Positions 16,377-25,060 of a DNA stretch of 49,917 nt are shown here, piece by piece. A program made the position numbers and the translations under genes. The stretch is from assembly GCF_000246895.1 (NCBI RefSeq), contig NZ_BAEV01000015.1:1-49917 (forward strand), in the 5' to 3' direction. Positions within the stretch are counted from its first letter, which is position 1. Each line of letters begins with the position of its first letter. Source of the stretch: Clostridium arbusti SL206 (GTDB taxonomy: Bacteria > Bacillota > Clostridia > Clostridiales > Clostridiaceae). The notes beneath the pieces were generated by a model. It was not told where the DNA came from, made no database searches, and saw only the letters and a list, made by a program, of their open reading frames with translations.

Positions 16377-17978
16377 TTACTTACTCTTAGAAGAACGATT
16401 ACTTGCAGTTTTCTTCATACGATTAGAATTTTTAGTTTCTATAAAATCAGGTCTTGAAATCATAGCCCACCAAGGTGCTCGTATAAAGGTATCTTTCAAA
16501 TCAGATAGGCTCAATGGAGATATTGATGTTAAAAAAGGAATACCAAAAGAACGCAGTTTTTCCATATGAATTAGAGTAAAAAAAGCACCAATAAATATTC
16601 CATATAACCCTAGAGTTCCACCAAGAATTATCATAGGAAAACGAGTTATACGAATAGCTGCTACTAAATTCTGTCTAGGCATAGTAAAAGATGCAACACC
16701 AGTAATTGCAATGACAATAACTGTTGCTGCTGAAACAATGCCAGCTTGTATAGCAGCCTGACCTATTACTAATCCACCAATGATACTTACAGTCTGTCCT
16801 GTTACCCTTGGAAGACGAATACTTGCTTCCTGTAAACCTTCAAAAAAAATCTGCATCAGTAAACTTTCAATAAATATCGGAAAGGGAACACCTTCTCTTG
16901 AAGATGCTATAGTAAGCAATAGGGGCCTCGGTATCATACCTTGATGAAATGTTAACAGCGCAATATAGAAAGAAGGTAAAAATACACTTAAAATTAAAAA
17001 TAAATAACGTATCCATGTGATTAGACAAGATGTAAAGTATCTATCATAATAGTCTTCACTAGATTTCATCATATCAATAAAGGTATGTGGAGCCATTAGT
17101 GCCATTGGTGTATTATCTATAATAATTCCTACATGTCCCTCAGATAAATTAGCTGCTAACCTATCTGGTCTTTCCGTAATTCCAAATTGAGAGAAAATTG
17201 AAAAATGATTATCCTCTATTATTTCTTCAATAGTTATACTTTCCACTATTGTATCTATATCTATTTTAGACATTCTATTTAGTATTTCCGTTACCAAGGA
17301 ATCTTTAACAATGCCATCTATGTACATAACTGCAATATCTGTTTGTGACAAACGACCAAGTTTCATACTCTCTATTTTTAGCTTAGAGGTCTTTAACCTT
17401 CTTCTTACTAAAATTATATTGGTACGTAAATTTTCCGTAAATCCTTCACGTGGACCTCTAACAACCGATTCTACTTGTGGTTCCTCTACATTTCTCTTAT
17501 CAAATTTTTTTACATCTATGGATATAGCTTGCTGTATTCCGTCAATTAATAGAACAGTGTTACCTTTAACTACATTATCTACAACATCCTGAATATTCGT
17601 ATATAATTTTATGTTTGATGCTGTAATCACTCGATTTTGTAGCAAATTTAGTATTTCGCCTACAAAAATATTTTTATTTTGTAATTCTTTTTGTCTATAA
17701 TCTATTAATGGTCTCAATACATCTGAATCAATTAATTTAATATCTACAAATCCATCTATAAAAATCAATATTCCTTTTCTTGTACTAGCAAATTGAAATT
17801 TCCTATACACTATATCAGAAGATTTATTAAAAATTGTTTTAAGTTCTTGAACATCGCTTGCTAAGTTTCCACTAAGAGCTTGATTTTCTATATATTCTTC
17901 ATTTGTTGAGAAAACCTTATCAATATCATCAGGGGGTACTGCTGATTTATCATAAAATTCATCCATGTTTGTTCCCAT
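16377..17978 (-). CDS. gerAA: GerAA-type spore germination receptor subunit
   Basis: The A subunit of a GerA-type receptor, 533 residues. A long N-terminal soluble domain (to about residue 290) is followed by four or five membrane spans and a short basic tail (NRMKKTASNRSSKSK). Family motifs are clear: FIDGFVDIKLID, VRGPREGFTENLRTNIILVRRRL, PDRLAANLSEGHVGIIIDNTP and RPLLLTIASSREGVPFP. ATG 17978 follows GGAGGT at good spacing. It is the first gene of the A-C-B operon, 36 bp before gerAC. The receptor triggers germination on binding amino acids, sugars or ions; the ligand cannot be deduced. I see no convincing sigma-G promoter, although forespore expression is expected. Confidence 0.94.
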   Translation of the reverse strand: MGTNMDEFYDKSAVPPDDIDKVFSTNEEYIENQALSGNLASDVQELKTIFNKSSDIVYRKFQFASTRKGILIFIDGFVDIKLIDSDVLRPLIDYRQKELQNKNIFVGEILNLLQNRVITASNIKLYTNIQDVVDNVVKGNTVLLIDGIQQAISIDVKKFDKRNVEEPQVESVVRGPREGFTENLRTNIILVRRRLKTSKLKIESMKLGRLSQTDIAVMYIDGIVKDSLVTEILNRMSKIDIDTIVESITIEEIIEDNHFSIFSQFGITERPDRLAANLSEGHVGIIIDNTPMALMAPHTFIDMMKSSEDYYDRYFTSCLITWIRYLFLILSVFLPSFYIALLTFHQGMIPRPLLLTIASSREGVPFPIFIESLLMQIFFEGLQEASIRLPRVTGQTVSIIGGLVIGQAAIQAGIVSAATVIVIAITGVASFTMPRQNLVAAIRITRFPMIILGGTLGLYGIFIGAFFTLIHMEKLRSFGIPFLTSISPLSLSDLKDTFIRAPWWAMISRPDFIETKNSNRMKKTASNRSSKSK

Positions 17979-18169
17979 TTCAATACCTCCATTTTTATTT
18001 TAATTGTAACTTCTATACCTTGAAGTATGAATATCTAGATTTATTCTTCCTTATATATCAGTTTTTATTCTGTACTAATTTTAAAAAATTGCTGACACAT
18101 GTTTACAGATGAACATTATAGAATTAATAAGGGGGTTCTGCCATCTAATTATTATTTTTATCTGTCTTT

Positions 18170-18238
18170 TTAGCAGATGGTGAATAATAATATATGGATT
18201 ATTTTAATTTCAGGTAATACCTTGGCCTTTCTTCCCAC
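18170..18238 (-). pseudogene. IS3-type OrfA start, relic
   Basis: GTG after GGAGGGAG opens a frame MGRKAKVLPEIKII that resembles the N-terminus of IS3-family OrfA helix-turn-helix proteins and then runs into a stop after 22 residues. Just upstream (18248-18298) CTCCCT..ATAGTA pairs with TACTAT..AGGGAG, a hairpin that includes the ribosome binding site, as IS elements use against read-through. Only this 5' scrap of the element remains. Confidence 0.5.
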
Positions 18239-18404
18239 AATAAAATACTCCCTCCATAGTAACAGTTTTATTATTTTAACTATCTACTATAAAGGGAGCA
18301 TATCACTATGCAACTTGACCTAGTTTTTTATTTAATAACATGTAAATTTAAAAAAACTTTTTTACAATCTATTTGAACCGTGGTTGCCATATCCCGTTAA
18401 ACAC

Positions 18405-18548
18405 CTATGGTCTCACATACTTCTTAATAGATTCATATTTAGATTTATTCTTTTCAGAAGGATCAATGTATTCAAAATCTCCATTCTCGTTTTTTCTTAT
18501 GCCTAGTTTTGCATACTGGTTATCCTTAACTTTACGTTTATTTACCAT
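18405..18548 (-). CDS. Small basic protein with sigma-G-like promoter (47 residues)
   Basis: ATG after GAGGTGATAATT encodes MVNKRKVKDNQYAKLGIRKN, then ENGDFEYIDPSEKNKSKYES and IKKYVRP. It is soluble, rich in Lys, Asn, Glu and Tyr, with no cysteine or membrane span. I do not recognise the family. A promoter with GTATA and CATACTA separated by 18 bp lies immediately upstream and matches the sigma-G consensus. A truncated paralog with the same promoter is at 20678-20737. Lying close to the ger operon and driven by such a promoter, it is plausibly a forespore or spore-core protein. It is a candidate novel small spore protein. Confidence 0.68.
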   Translation of the reverse strand: MVNKRKVKDNQYAKLGIRKNENGDFEYIDPSEKNKSKYESIKKYVRP

Positions 18549-18567
18549 AATTATCACCTCTAGCAAT

Positions 18568-18597
18568 TAGTATGGAAAATAATAAATTAGTTTATAC
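18568..18597 (-). promoter_or_regulatory. Sigma-G-like promoter of the 47-residue gene
   Basis: On the minus strand the -35 is GTATA (18593-18597) and the -10 is CATACTA (18568-18574), with an 18-bp spacer. The -10 fits the forespore sigma-G pattern CATNNTA. The same elements at the same spacing precede the paralog at 20737. Confidence 0.62.
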
Positions 18598-18631
18598 CTC
18601 ATAAAGTTTTTCATTTTAAAATTTATAGCTT

Positions 18632-18865
18632 TTAGTTCATATTATGTGCATTTTTAATAAAAGCACCTGTATATCTGGTATCAAACATTATATTAATATC
18701 ATCATCTTGAATTTGATAGTATACTCCATCCGGCTCAAGAATAATTCTGTGTTTGCTCCAATTTGAAAGATTAACTCCGTTCTTATCTGCACTTATATCA
18801 AAGGAAGTCTTAGCTAAACGTTGTTCAAAAGTTCCAACTGCCTCCCCTTTTCTGCAAAGTACTTG
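18632..18865 (-). pseudogene. Unidentified 3' gene relic
   Basis: An open minus-strand frame of about 77 codons follows a stop and has no start site. It reads GEAVGTFEQRLAKTSFDISA, then NLSNWSKHRIILEPDGVYYQ and ends FIKNAHNMN. The composition looks like real protein with beta strands. The 5' part is missing. I cannot assign a family. It lies directly upstream of the sigma-G-like small gene in a scrap-rich stretch. Further upstream, to 19260, I see only a short lysine-rich frame (MFFKKSLKERVEKAKKAKKN at about 18960) and AT-rich sequence. Confidence 0.4.
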
Positions 18866-19261
18866 CTATGAAAGGCTTATACTCCTCGATTAACTATTTA
18901 ATTCTTCTTGGCTTTTTTTGCTTTCTCTACTCGTTCCTTAAGAGATTTCTTAAAAAACATCTTTTCATCTCACATTAAAACATTCCATATATGTTTGATA
19001 TGAAACTTATAAAGTTTAAGGTTATATGTACTTTAAACATGAATTGAAACTTATAAAAATATCAGTTTAAGATCAATAATAAAAATCTCGTTTATGAACA
19101 GTTATATATTGCTTTGTAAATGTAAAATAATTCTTATATTAATAAATTATGGTTATACAAGAATTATTTGTACATTGAAAAATGAATTAATCAAATATAT
19201 ACTGATGGCAGGTAAACTTTATCTATGAGAGAACTTTATGGAAAATGTAAATCCACTTCTT

Positions 19262-19398
19262 TAATTGAAGCAAGTTCTTAATTCAGGTGGGGATTCTTTT
19301 ACCCCATCTGAATTTTAGAACTGCAAATGCATGGCTTACTTGGCGTTGAACTCCCACTTTCACAGAGTGCGCGGGAGACTTACGCCAAGTTAGTCAGG
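19262..19398. repeat. R2 repeat copy B (reverse orientation, short form)
   Basis: It runs from AATTGAAGCAAGTTCTT to GCCAAGTTAGTCAGG, the reverse complement of copies at 14919 and 37640. The loop of hairpin 1 is reduced, so the element is 137 bp. It ends 43 bp before the mreB-like start and so lies in that gene's promoter region. Confidence 0.87.
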
Positions 19399-19440
19399 TG
19401 AAAAAAAGACATGTTGCAAAATTTGAAAGGAGAAATTTTG

Positions 19441-20460
19441 ATGAGATTTTTTATAACGTCTAAAGATATAGGCATAGATTTAGGCACATCTAATACTTTA
19501 TTATATGTAAAAGGAAAAGGCATTTTATTAAGAGAACCTTCAGTAGTAGCTATAGATGTTGTAAATGAAAAAGTTTTAGCTGTAGGTTTAGAAGCCAAGA
19601 AAATGATAGGTAGAACCCCCAAGGATATTATAACTGTTAAACCTTTAAAGAACGGGGTGATTGGTAACTTTGATTTGGCTCAACAAATGTTAAAAAAGTT
19701 TATTGAAAAAGTTATTGGCAAAGGTGCTTTTAAAAGTTCTAGAATTGTAATTTGTCATCCTTCAGGGATTACTGAAGTTGAAAAGAGAGCAATTAATGAA
19801 ACAATAATTCAATCAGGGGCGCGTAAGGTTATGTTAATTGAAGGGCCTGTAGTTGCCGCAATAGGTGCGGATTTACCTGTAAATGAGCCCGTTGGAAGAA
19901 TGATTGTGGACATAGGTGGCGGTACTACTGAGGTAGCTGTTGTCTCTCTTGGAGGAATTGTTACAAGTAAAACTTTAAGAGTTGCGGGGGATGCATTGGA
20001 TGAGGAAATTATTAAATATGCTAGAAAAGAATTTAATTTGATGATAGGAGAAACAACAGCTGAAAATATTAAAATAAAAATTGGTTCTGCATATAAAGAT
20101 GAAAATGAAGAAGAACAGAGTATGAAAATAAAAGGAAGGGATTTAACTACGGGTCTTCCAAAGATTATTACTATTACAGAAAGCGAAATAAGAGAAGCTT
20201 TAAAGGAGAAAATAGCCTTGATGATTGATGCTATTAGAACTACTCTTGAAAAAACCGAACCAGAACTTGCTGCGGATATAATGGACAAGGGTATAATGCT
20301 TTCAGGGGGTGGAGCTCTTTTAAAAAATTTAAATAAACTTATATTTAGAGAAATACATATACCGGTATATATTGCAGAATCTCCCCTTGAATGTGTTGCT
20401 ATGGGTACTGGGAAGTGTCTTGATATGATGGATAAAATCGGTGATATAAAATATAATTAG
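19441..20460 (+). CDS. MreB/Mbl-family actin-like protein
   Basis: A bacterial actin homolog of 339 residues that would form membrane-associated filaments guiding cell-wall synthesis. The phosphate-1 motif DIGIDLGTSNTLLYVKGKG, the connect and phosphate-2 region RMIVDIGGGTTEVAV, and the adenosine motif MLSGGGALLKNLN are intact. ATG 19441 is chosen because AAAGGAG lies nine bases upstream; the in-frame ATG 19411 lacks a good site. No mreC/mreD or other morphogenesis gene is adjacent. It stands alone between an R2 repeat and scraps of small spore-type genes. It may be an extra Mbl/MreBH-like paralog, possibly stage-specific. Confidence 0.92.
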   Translation: MRFFITSKDIGIDLGTSNTLLYVKGKGILLREPSVVAIDVVNEKVLAVGLEAKKMIGRTPKDIITVKPLKNGVIGNFDLAQQMLKKFIEKVIGKGAFKSSRIVICHPSGITEVEKRAINETIIQSGARKVMLIEGPVVAAIGADLPVNEPVGRMIVDIGGGTTEVAVVSLGGIVTSKTLRVAGDALDEEIIKYARKEFNLMIGETTAENIKIKIGSAYKDENEEEQSMKIKGRDLTTGLPKIITITESEIREALKEKIALMIDAIRTTLEKTEPELAADIMDKGIMLSGGGALLKNLNKLIFREIHIPVYIAESPLECVAMGTGKCLDMMDKIGDIKYN

Positions 20461-20681
20461 GGAAAGCGAACAAACGGAGTATACCCTATTTGATAGACAC
20501 ATAGGAAAATGTGTATAATAAGTGCATAAAGAAGTATGTTTTGGTGGAATGGTGGACAAGATCGAATTTTCAGTAGAGCATAAAAAAGAAATAATTTTTT
20601 CCCTCTAATCCATGTGATAATAGATAGTAGTAATGCTAAAATGAAAATAAATATAGGCATTATCCACGGATCATGTATCAT
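20457..20681 (-). pseudogene. Membrane-span relic related to the 42-residue ger protein
   Basis: The frame opens MIHDPWIMPIFIFILALLLS and IITWIRGKK, clearly related to the 42-residue protein at 13622-13750. It then continues into unrelated-looking sequence (LFLFYALLKIRSC) up to the convergent mreB-like stop. The expected stop after the WIRxK segment is missing, probably through a frameshift. Its ATG overlaps the stop of the truncated small gene upstream (ATGA). It looks like the 3' product of a fusion deletion. Confidence 0.45.
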
Positions 20682-20737
20682 TTTCTTATTCCTAATTTTG
20701 CATACTGATTATCCTTTGTTTTACGCTTGTTAGCCAT
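20678..20737 (-). pseudogene. Truncated paralog of the 47-residue small protein
   Basis: ATG after GAGGTGATA encodes MANKRKTKDNQYAKLGIRK and then a TGA. The first 19 residues match the 47-residue protein at 18405-18548 except for two or three conservative changes; the remaining 28 residues are absent. The leader and promoter are conserved too (20757-20786). The truncation point joins a relic of a ger-linked small membrane protein. Confidence 0.6.
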
Positions 20738-20756
20738 CATTATCACCTCTAGTAAT

Positions 20757-20786
20757 TAGTATGGAGAATAATAAATTAGTTTATAC
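20757..20786 (-). promoter_or_regulatory. Sigma-G-like promoter, second copy
   Basis: On the minus strand, GTATA (20782-20786), 18 bp, CATACTA (20757-20763). The element and the following leader are nearly identical to 18549-18597. Confidence 0.58.
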
Positions 20787-20819
20787 CTTTGCCTTGTGAT
20801 TTTAATATATGTATACTTC

Positions 20820-21251
20820 CTACAATAATTCAGCAAACTTATCATTAAAATACACCTTTTTCTTTAAGGTATAAACTAACACTATAATAGACCATATAAC
20901 ATTACCATAAAAAAGTTTTTCACTGTACTGCTGAGATAAAGTTATATTTGTTATTAAAAAGTATATAGTGTAAATTATCATAATCCAATATCCCCATTTT
21001 TTAAGCTTCAGGTATCCATAAGCCATTATAAGAGAAATTAAAGATACTAATACTCTCATAATATTCTCAGGAACATTAGGCACCCCAAATCTAAAGGCAA
21101 TTCCATATTGTTCTGTAGTGTTTGCGAATAACGTTAATATTAATACAATTGCACCTAAAATATAAAAGTATCCAATTAATACTACTCCTAAAGGTCTTTT
21201 TGCGATCATTTCATCTAACTCCTTAGAATTTTTTAAAATAAATTTTCTCAT
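20820..21251 (-). CDS. Small integral membrane protein, unknown function
   Basis: About 143 residues with four membrane spans. A short N-terminal cytoplasmic segment (MRKFILKNSKELDEMIAKRP) precedes GVVLIGYFYILGAIVLIL, and the other spans lie near residues 63-78, 86-104 and 114-130. It resembles small clostridial membrane proteins that begin with a KRPxGV segment, but I cannot name a function. Neither start (ATG 21251 or ATG 21266) has a strong ribosome binding site; 21251 is chosen because the family usually starts there. The stop lies about 35 bp beyond the small-gene promoter region, in the same orientation. Confidence 0.7.
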   Translation of the reverse strand: MRKFILKNSKELDEMIAKRPLGVVLIGYFYILGAIVLILTLFANTTEQYGIAFRFGVPNVPENIMRVLVSLISLIMAYGYLKLKKWGYWIMIIYTIYFLITNITLSQQYSEKLFYGNVIWSIIVLVYTLKKKVYFNDKFAELL

Positions 21252-21266
21252 AATGACATTTCCCAT

Positions 21267-21731
21267 TAAACTTAATAACTAGTCTTGTCCTTAGAATAAA
21301 TATATCAAGAATACTTAACTTTGTTAAATTTAATTAATATTATTTTGAATATTGATTATGTTTAATTTTGGGTTATCAACGCTTAAGATAATTTTTGAAT
21401 AAAGAACGTTTGTGTAAAGTTTTATAGAGATTCCTCCTCCTTCATTGTTTGTTTTAACAAAAACATTTTATCACGAATGAGAAGTAAATCTCTACAGATT
21501 TTTTTAATACAACATATTTATAAATTAATTTCTACCGGCAACACTTGCTAATTTAAAGATAGGAATTCTATACTTTTATTTTTATCCTTATTATAACTAG
21601 ATTTCATACTTTTAATTCTATTTTTACTTATATTAATCTCAGGTACGTTTGTCCAATTTTTTTATAATTTAACATATACACATATAAATTAAAATATATC
21701 CAAACATACTCATATAGCTACTTTCTAATTA
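21267..21731. other. Gene-free stretch
   Basis: 465 bp of AT-rich sequence. A GGAGGAGG stretch on the minus strand near 21436 looks like a ribosome binding site, but the frame after it closes at once. I see no gene, hairpin pair or repeat I can support. Confidence 0.5.
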
Positions 21732-22031
21732 TTAATGATGATGATGATGTCTTTTCTTTTTATCATCTTTTCCATTGTCTTTTTTAGAATCATTACTTCC
21801 ATCTTCTTTATCTTCCCCACTACTTAATATGCTTTCCATTACGTCTACAGCTCCGCCTTCCGTTTTAACGTAAGCAATATGAGGTATTTCTATCATTACT
21901 ATACCTTCATTGTAGGTAACCACAAGCACATTTCCAATTATAGCTTCTATAACTGCATTTTCTATTTTGTCCCCTGATTTAAAACCAATAACCACATAAC
22001 TTTTAATTAATTTTGATAGTAATTCCTTCAT
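21732..22031 (-). CDS. Hypothetical protein with natural His5 tail
   Basis: A 99-residue soluble protein. Residues 1-65 form a compact, beta-rich, probably Sm-like or barrel domain (YVVIGFKSGDKIENAVIEAI, then GNVLVVTYNEGIVMIEIPHI). The rest is a low-complexity acidic/basic tail, rich in Asp, Lys, Ser and Asn, ending KKKRHHHHH. The ATG follows a GGAGGG ribosome binding site. Histidine-rich tails occur in some spore-coat proteins, where they bind metal or aid cross-linking, so a coat role is plausible but unproven. The gene is alone, with no partner on either side. Confidence 0.78.
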   Translation of the reverse strand: MKELLSKLIKSYVVIGFKSGDKIENAVIEAIIGNVLVVTYNEGIVMIEIPHIAYVKTEGGAVDVMESILSSGEDKEDGSNDSKKDNGKDDKKKRHHHHH

Positions 22032-22263
22032 TTGTATCCCTCCTTGTATCTATTGTCAGTAATATATTATGCTAGGTTATTTATATAGTTACTAGATATT
22101 ACCAATTTTGAGATATGCAAGTGAACTCCTTTCAGCAAGCTGAAACATCGTGAAATCAGGTGGTGACTCTACCCCATCTCATTTAAAAGTTCCCCCTACG
22201 CTTCGCTTAGAGGTGGAGATATTAACCTTTAATGCATGAAAGGTTAAAAATTACAACATATAA

Positions 22264-22310
22264 AAAGAAGGTATATAGATTTAATTTACATAAATCTATA
22301 TACCTTCTTA
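22264..22310 (-). terminator. Intrinsic terminator of lon
   Basis: AAGAAGGTATATAGATTTA pairs with TAAATCTATATACCTTCTT, followed on the minus strand by TTTTATATG. It lies just past the lon stop codon. Confidence 0.9.
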
Positions 22311-22317
22311 GTTAACT

Positions 22318-24702
22318 CTATACCCTAGCTCCAGTATTTATAGAATCTGTTGTCATTTCTAAAATCTCTGGTTTTGGAAGTTCTATGCCAATAGTTTCTT
22401 TCATAACATCTTCAATAGTGTCTACAAGAATGAATTGTAATTCAGCTTGAACATCTTTAGGAATGTCCATTAAATCTTTTTCATTGTCCTTTGGTAAGAT
22501 CACACGTTTTATCCCTGCACGATGAGCTGCTAACACTTTTTCTTTAATTCCACCTACAGGAAGTACTGCACCTCTTAATGAGATTTCACCTGTCATTGCC
22601 AATTTAGGATCTACTTTACGACCTGTTACTAAAGAAGCAATAGTTGTAAATAATGCTACTCCTGCAGATGGACCATCTTTTGGAATAGATCCTGCTGGTA
22701 CATGAATATGCAAATCATTTTTGTTAAATTCAATATACTTTAAGCTAAGTGCTAACCTTGAACGAATTAAGCTTTGAGAAATCTTAGCTGATTCCTTCAT
22801 TACATCTCCTAGTTGACCTGTAAGAATTAATTGTCCACTTCCAGGCATAAGTGCACCTTCAATAAACAAGATGGCTCCTCCAACCGGCGTCCAAGCTAGT
22901 CCTGTTACAACACCTGGTGCATTGTTTTTACCCGCCTTATCATACTGAATAATTTCATGTCCTAGAATATCAAATAGCATATTATCTTTAATTACATAAG
23001 GCAAGTCCACTTTACCAAGTACAATCTTTTCAGATACTACTCTTGCAACTGCTGCTAATTGACGTTTAAGACCTCTTACTCCAGCTTCTCTAGTATATTT
23101 TTCAATAATTGCCTTTAAAGCTTCATCTTCAATTTGAAGTTGATCATCACTTAGACCATGTTGTTCTAGTACTGAAGCCCATAAATGTTCTTTTGTAATA
23201 TGAAACTTTTCACGGCTTGTATAACTGCTGATATCTATAATTTCCATACGATCTCTTAATGGCTCTGGAATACTTACTAATGAGTTTGCCGTTGCAATAA
23301 AGAACACATCAGATAAATCATAAGGCACTTCTAAATAGTGATCTGAAAAAGTATTGTTTTGTTCAGGATCTAAAACTTCTAATAATGCACTGGCAGGATC
23401 ACCACTTGCAGATGCCATAAGCTTATCAATCTCATCTAAGATAAATACTGGATTCTTTTCACCTGCACGTTTCATTCCCTGAATAATTCTCCCTGGTAAT
23501 GCGCCAATATAAGTTCTTCTATGTCCTCTAATTTCCGCTTCGTCTCTGACTCCGCCAAGACTGATTCTAACATATTTGCGTTGTAGTGCTTCTGCAATAC
23601 TCTTGCCAAGACTTGTCTTACCAGTTCCCGGAGGACCTACTAATAATAAAATTGATCCCTGTTTATTCTTTTTTAGTTTCATCACTGTTAAATGCTGAAT
23701 AATACGATCTTTAACTTTCTCAAGTCCATAGTGCTGTTTATTTAATAGATTTCTTGCAGCTTCTATATCTATATCTCTAATCTGACTTTCTCCCCAAGGT
23801 AAACTTGTTAGTAAATCAAGATAATTTGCAATAACATTTGTTTCTGCACTATTAGGCCCTTGTCGTTCTAATTTACTCAGTTCATCTAATGCAATCTCTT
23901 TCACATCTTCAGGCATATTAGCTGCTTCTATTAATGACTTATAATCTTTTTTGTTTTTTGCTATGTTACCTTCTGATTCATTTAATTCTTCTTCAATAGC
24001 TTTAAGCTGTTGCCTTAGCATATTTTCTCTATAGTTTTTATTAACCTTATTATTAAATTTTGCTGCCATTTCCATTTGAAATTTTATTGATTCTTTTTGA
24101 TCTATCAAGATATCTAGGAATCTCAAACCTTTCTTTCTCAATGAACGAATTTCTAAGAATGCTTGTCTCTCTTCAAAGGATAAATTCATAAATGGGAATA
24201 AATAAGCAACAATCTTTGTAATATCCTCTAATTTATTTATATATCCCACATAAGCTTCTGAACCCTTAAAGTTTTCACTAATTTCAGAAACTAAAGCCTT
24301 AATGTAGTTTATCATTTCTTTTTGATTTTTTTCATCTAAATCTATAATATCTGGGATAAGATTATAATTTACTCTGTAATTTGTACCATCAGGAATAAAT
24401 TCTTGTACCTGAGCTCTTTCAATTACATCTATGGCAAATTCATAACCATCCTTTAATATTTTTCTGTCTTCAATCTTGATTAATGTTCCCACATTATAGA
24501 AATCACTTTGTCTATATAAGTCTCCAGTATGTCCTTCTCTAGGAGCTAATACAATGCCATAGAAATCATCCTGTGCAACTCTTTGATAAACTTCATTACC
24601 AATTTCTTTATTAACTTTTATTGTTATATTTTTTCCATGTAATAAAACTGTATTGGGTATAACAACTAAAGATAATTCCCTATTTACATTCAATTCTTTC
24701 AT
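22318..24702 (-). CDS. lon: ATP-dependent protease La (LonA)
   Basis: A cytoplasmic AAA+ protease of 794 residues that degrades misfolded and regulatory proteins. An N-terminal LON substrate-binding domain (residues 1-200) and coiled coil lead to the AAA+ module with Walker A (GPPGTGKTS, near 350), the sensor and arginine-finger region ([12 protein letters not shown]) and Walker B ([11 protein letters not shown]). The C-terminal protease domain has the catalytic serine in [11 protein letters not shown] and the lysine in [18 protein letters not shown] 24702 is chosen over 24711 because GGGAG lies nine bases upstream. It follows an nfu-like gene by 29 bp, so the two are probably co-transcribed. 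It ends in a strong terminator. Confidence 0.97.
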   Translation of the reverse strand: MKELNVNRELSLVVIPNTVLLHGKNITIKVNKEIGNEVYQRVAQDDFYGIVLAPREGHTGDLYRQSDFYNVGTLIKIEDRKILKDGYEFAIDVIERAQVQEFIPDGTNYRVNYNLIPDIIDLDEKNQKEMINYIKALVSEISENFKGSEAYVGYINKLEDITKIVAYLFPFMNLSFEERQAFLEIRSLRKKGLRFLDILIDQKESIKFQMEMAAKFNNKVNKNYRENMLRQQLKAIEEELNESEGNIAKNKKDYKSLIEAANMPEDVKEIALDELSKLERQGPNSAETNVIANYLDLLTSLPWGESQIRDIDIEAARNLLNKQHYGLEKVKDRIIQHLTVMKLKKNKQGSILLLVGPPGTGKTSLGKSIAEALQRKYVRISLGGVRDEAEIRGHRRTYIGALPGRIIQGMKRAGEKNPVFILDEIDKLMASASGDPASALLEVLDPEQNNTFSDHYLEVPYDLSDVFFIATANSLVSIPEPLRDRMEIIDISSYTSREKFHITKEHLWASVLEQHGLSDDQLQIEDEALKAIIEKYTREAGVRGLKRQLAAVARVVSEKIVLGKVDLPYVIKDNMLFDILGHEIIQYDKAGKNNAPGVVTGLAWTPVGGAILFIEGALMPGSGQLILTGQLGDVMKESAKISQSLIRSRLALSLKYIEFNKNDLHIHVPAGSIPKDGPSAGVALFTTIASLVTGRKVDPKLAMTGEISLRGAVLPVGGIKEKVLAAHRAGIKRVILPKDNEKDLMDIPKDVQAELQFILVDTIEDVMKETIGIELPKPEILEMTTDSINTGARV

Positions 24703-24731
24703 TACAATCATCTCCCATTATTTTAGTTTGA

Positions 24732-24953
24732 CTATACTCCTATAACTTCTTTAACTTCAGGGATGTTATTTTTTAATTCTGTTTCGATTAAATTTTTTAC
24801 TGTCATCTGAGAAAATGGACAACCACTACATGATCCTTGTAACTCAACCTTTACGATTCCATCTTCTGTAACGTCTATCAATTTTACATCTCCACCATCT
24901 CTTTGTAATGCTGGACGAACCTTATCTAATACTTCAATTACTTTATCTTTCAT
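24732..24953 (-). CDS. NifU-like (Nfu) iron-sulfur scaffold domain protein
   Basis: A 73-residue stand-alone NifU C-terminal domain that can carry a transient [4Fe-4S] cluster at a dimer interface. The CxxC motif is in GSCSGCPFSQMTVKNLIE. The preceding helix (VLDKVRPALQRDGGDVKLID) is diagnostic. ATG 24953 is chosen over GTG 24968 because GAGGAG lies seven bases before it. It sits between marR and lon on the same strand. A half-palindrome related to the MarR operator lies in its leader, which hints at shared control. Confidence 0.93.
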   Translation of the reverse strand: MKDKVIEVLDKVRPALQRDGGDVKLIDVTEDGIVKVELQGSCSGCPFSQMTVKNLIETELKNNIPEVKEVIGV

Positions 24954-25007
24954 ATTTATTCTCCTCACTTTTTAATATTTAATTTTTATATGTTTTCTTA
25001 GTAATTT

Positions 25008-25030
25008 AGTTAGTTTTTATTAACCTAACT
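25008..25030. promoter_or_regulatory. Possible second MarR operator upstream of nfu-lon
   Basis: AGTTAG and CTAACT form an inverted repeat with an 11-bp spacer, and CCTAAC matches the half-site of the operator at 25495-25515. It lies 55-78 bp before the nfu start. The match is short. Confidence 0.35.
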
Positions 25031-25060
25031 TTATTTCTAAAATTTTTTAATTTTGTTTTT

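Noticed and set aside
17979-18130. Sigma-G promoter for gerAA
   Set aside because: A CATACTT box is present but no -35 at the right spacing matches well, so I did not call it.
21732-21746. Poly-histidine tail as a cloning artefact
   Set aside because: The codons continue a native linker, no vector sequence is present, and the gene has natural flanks.
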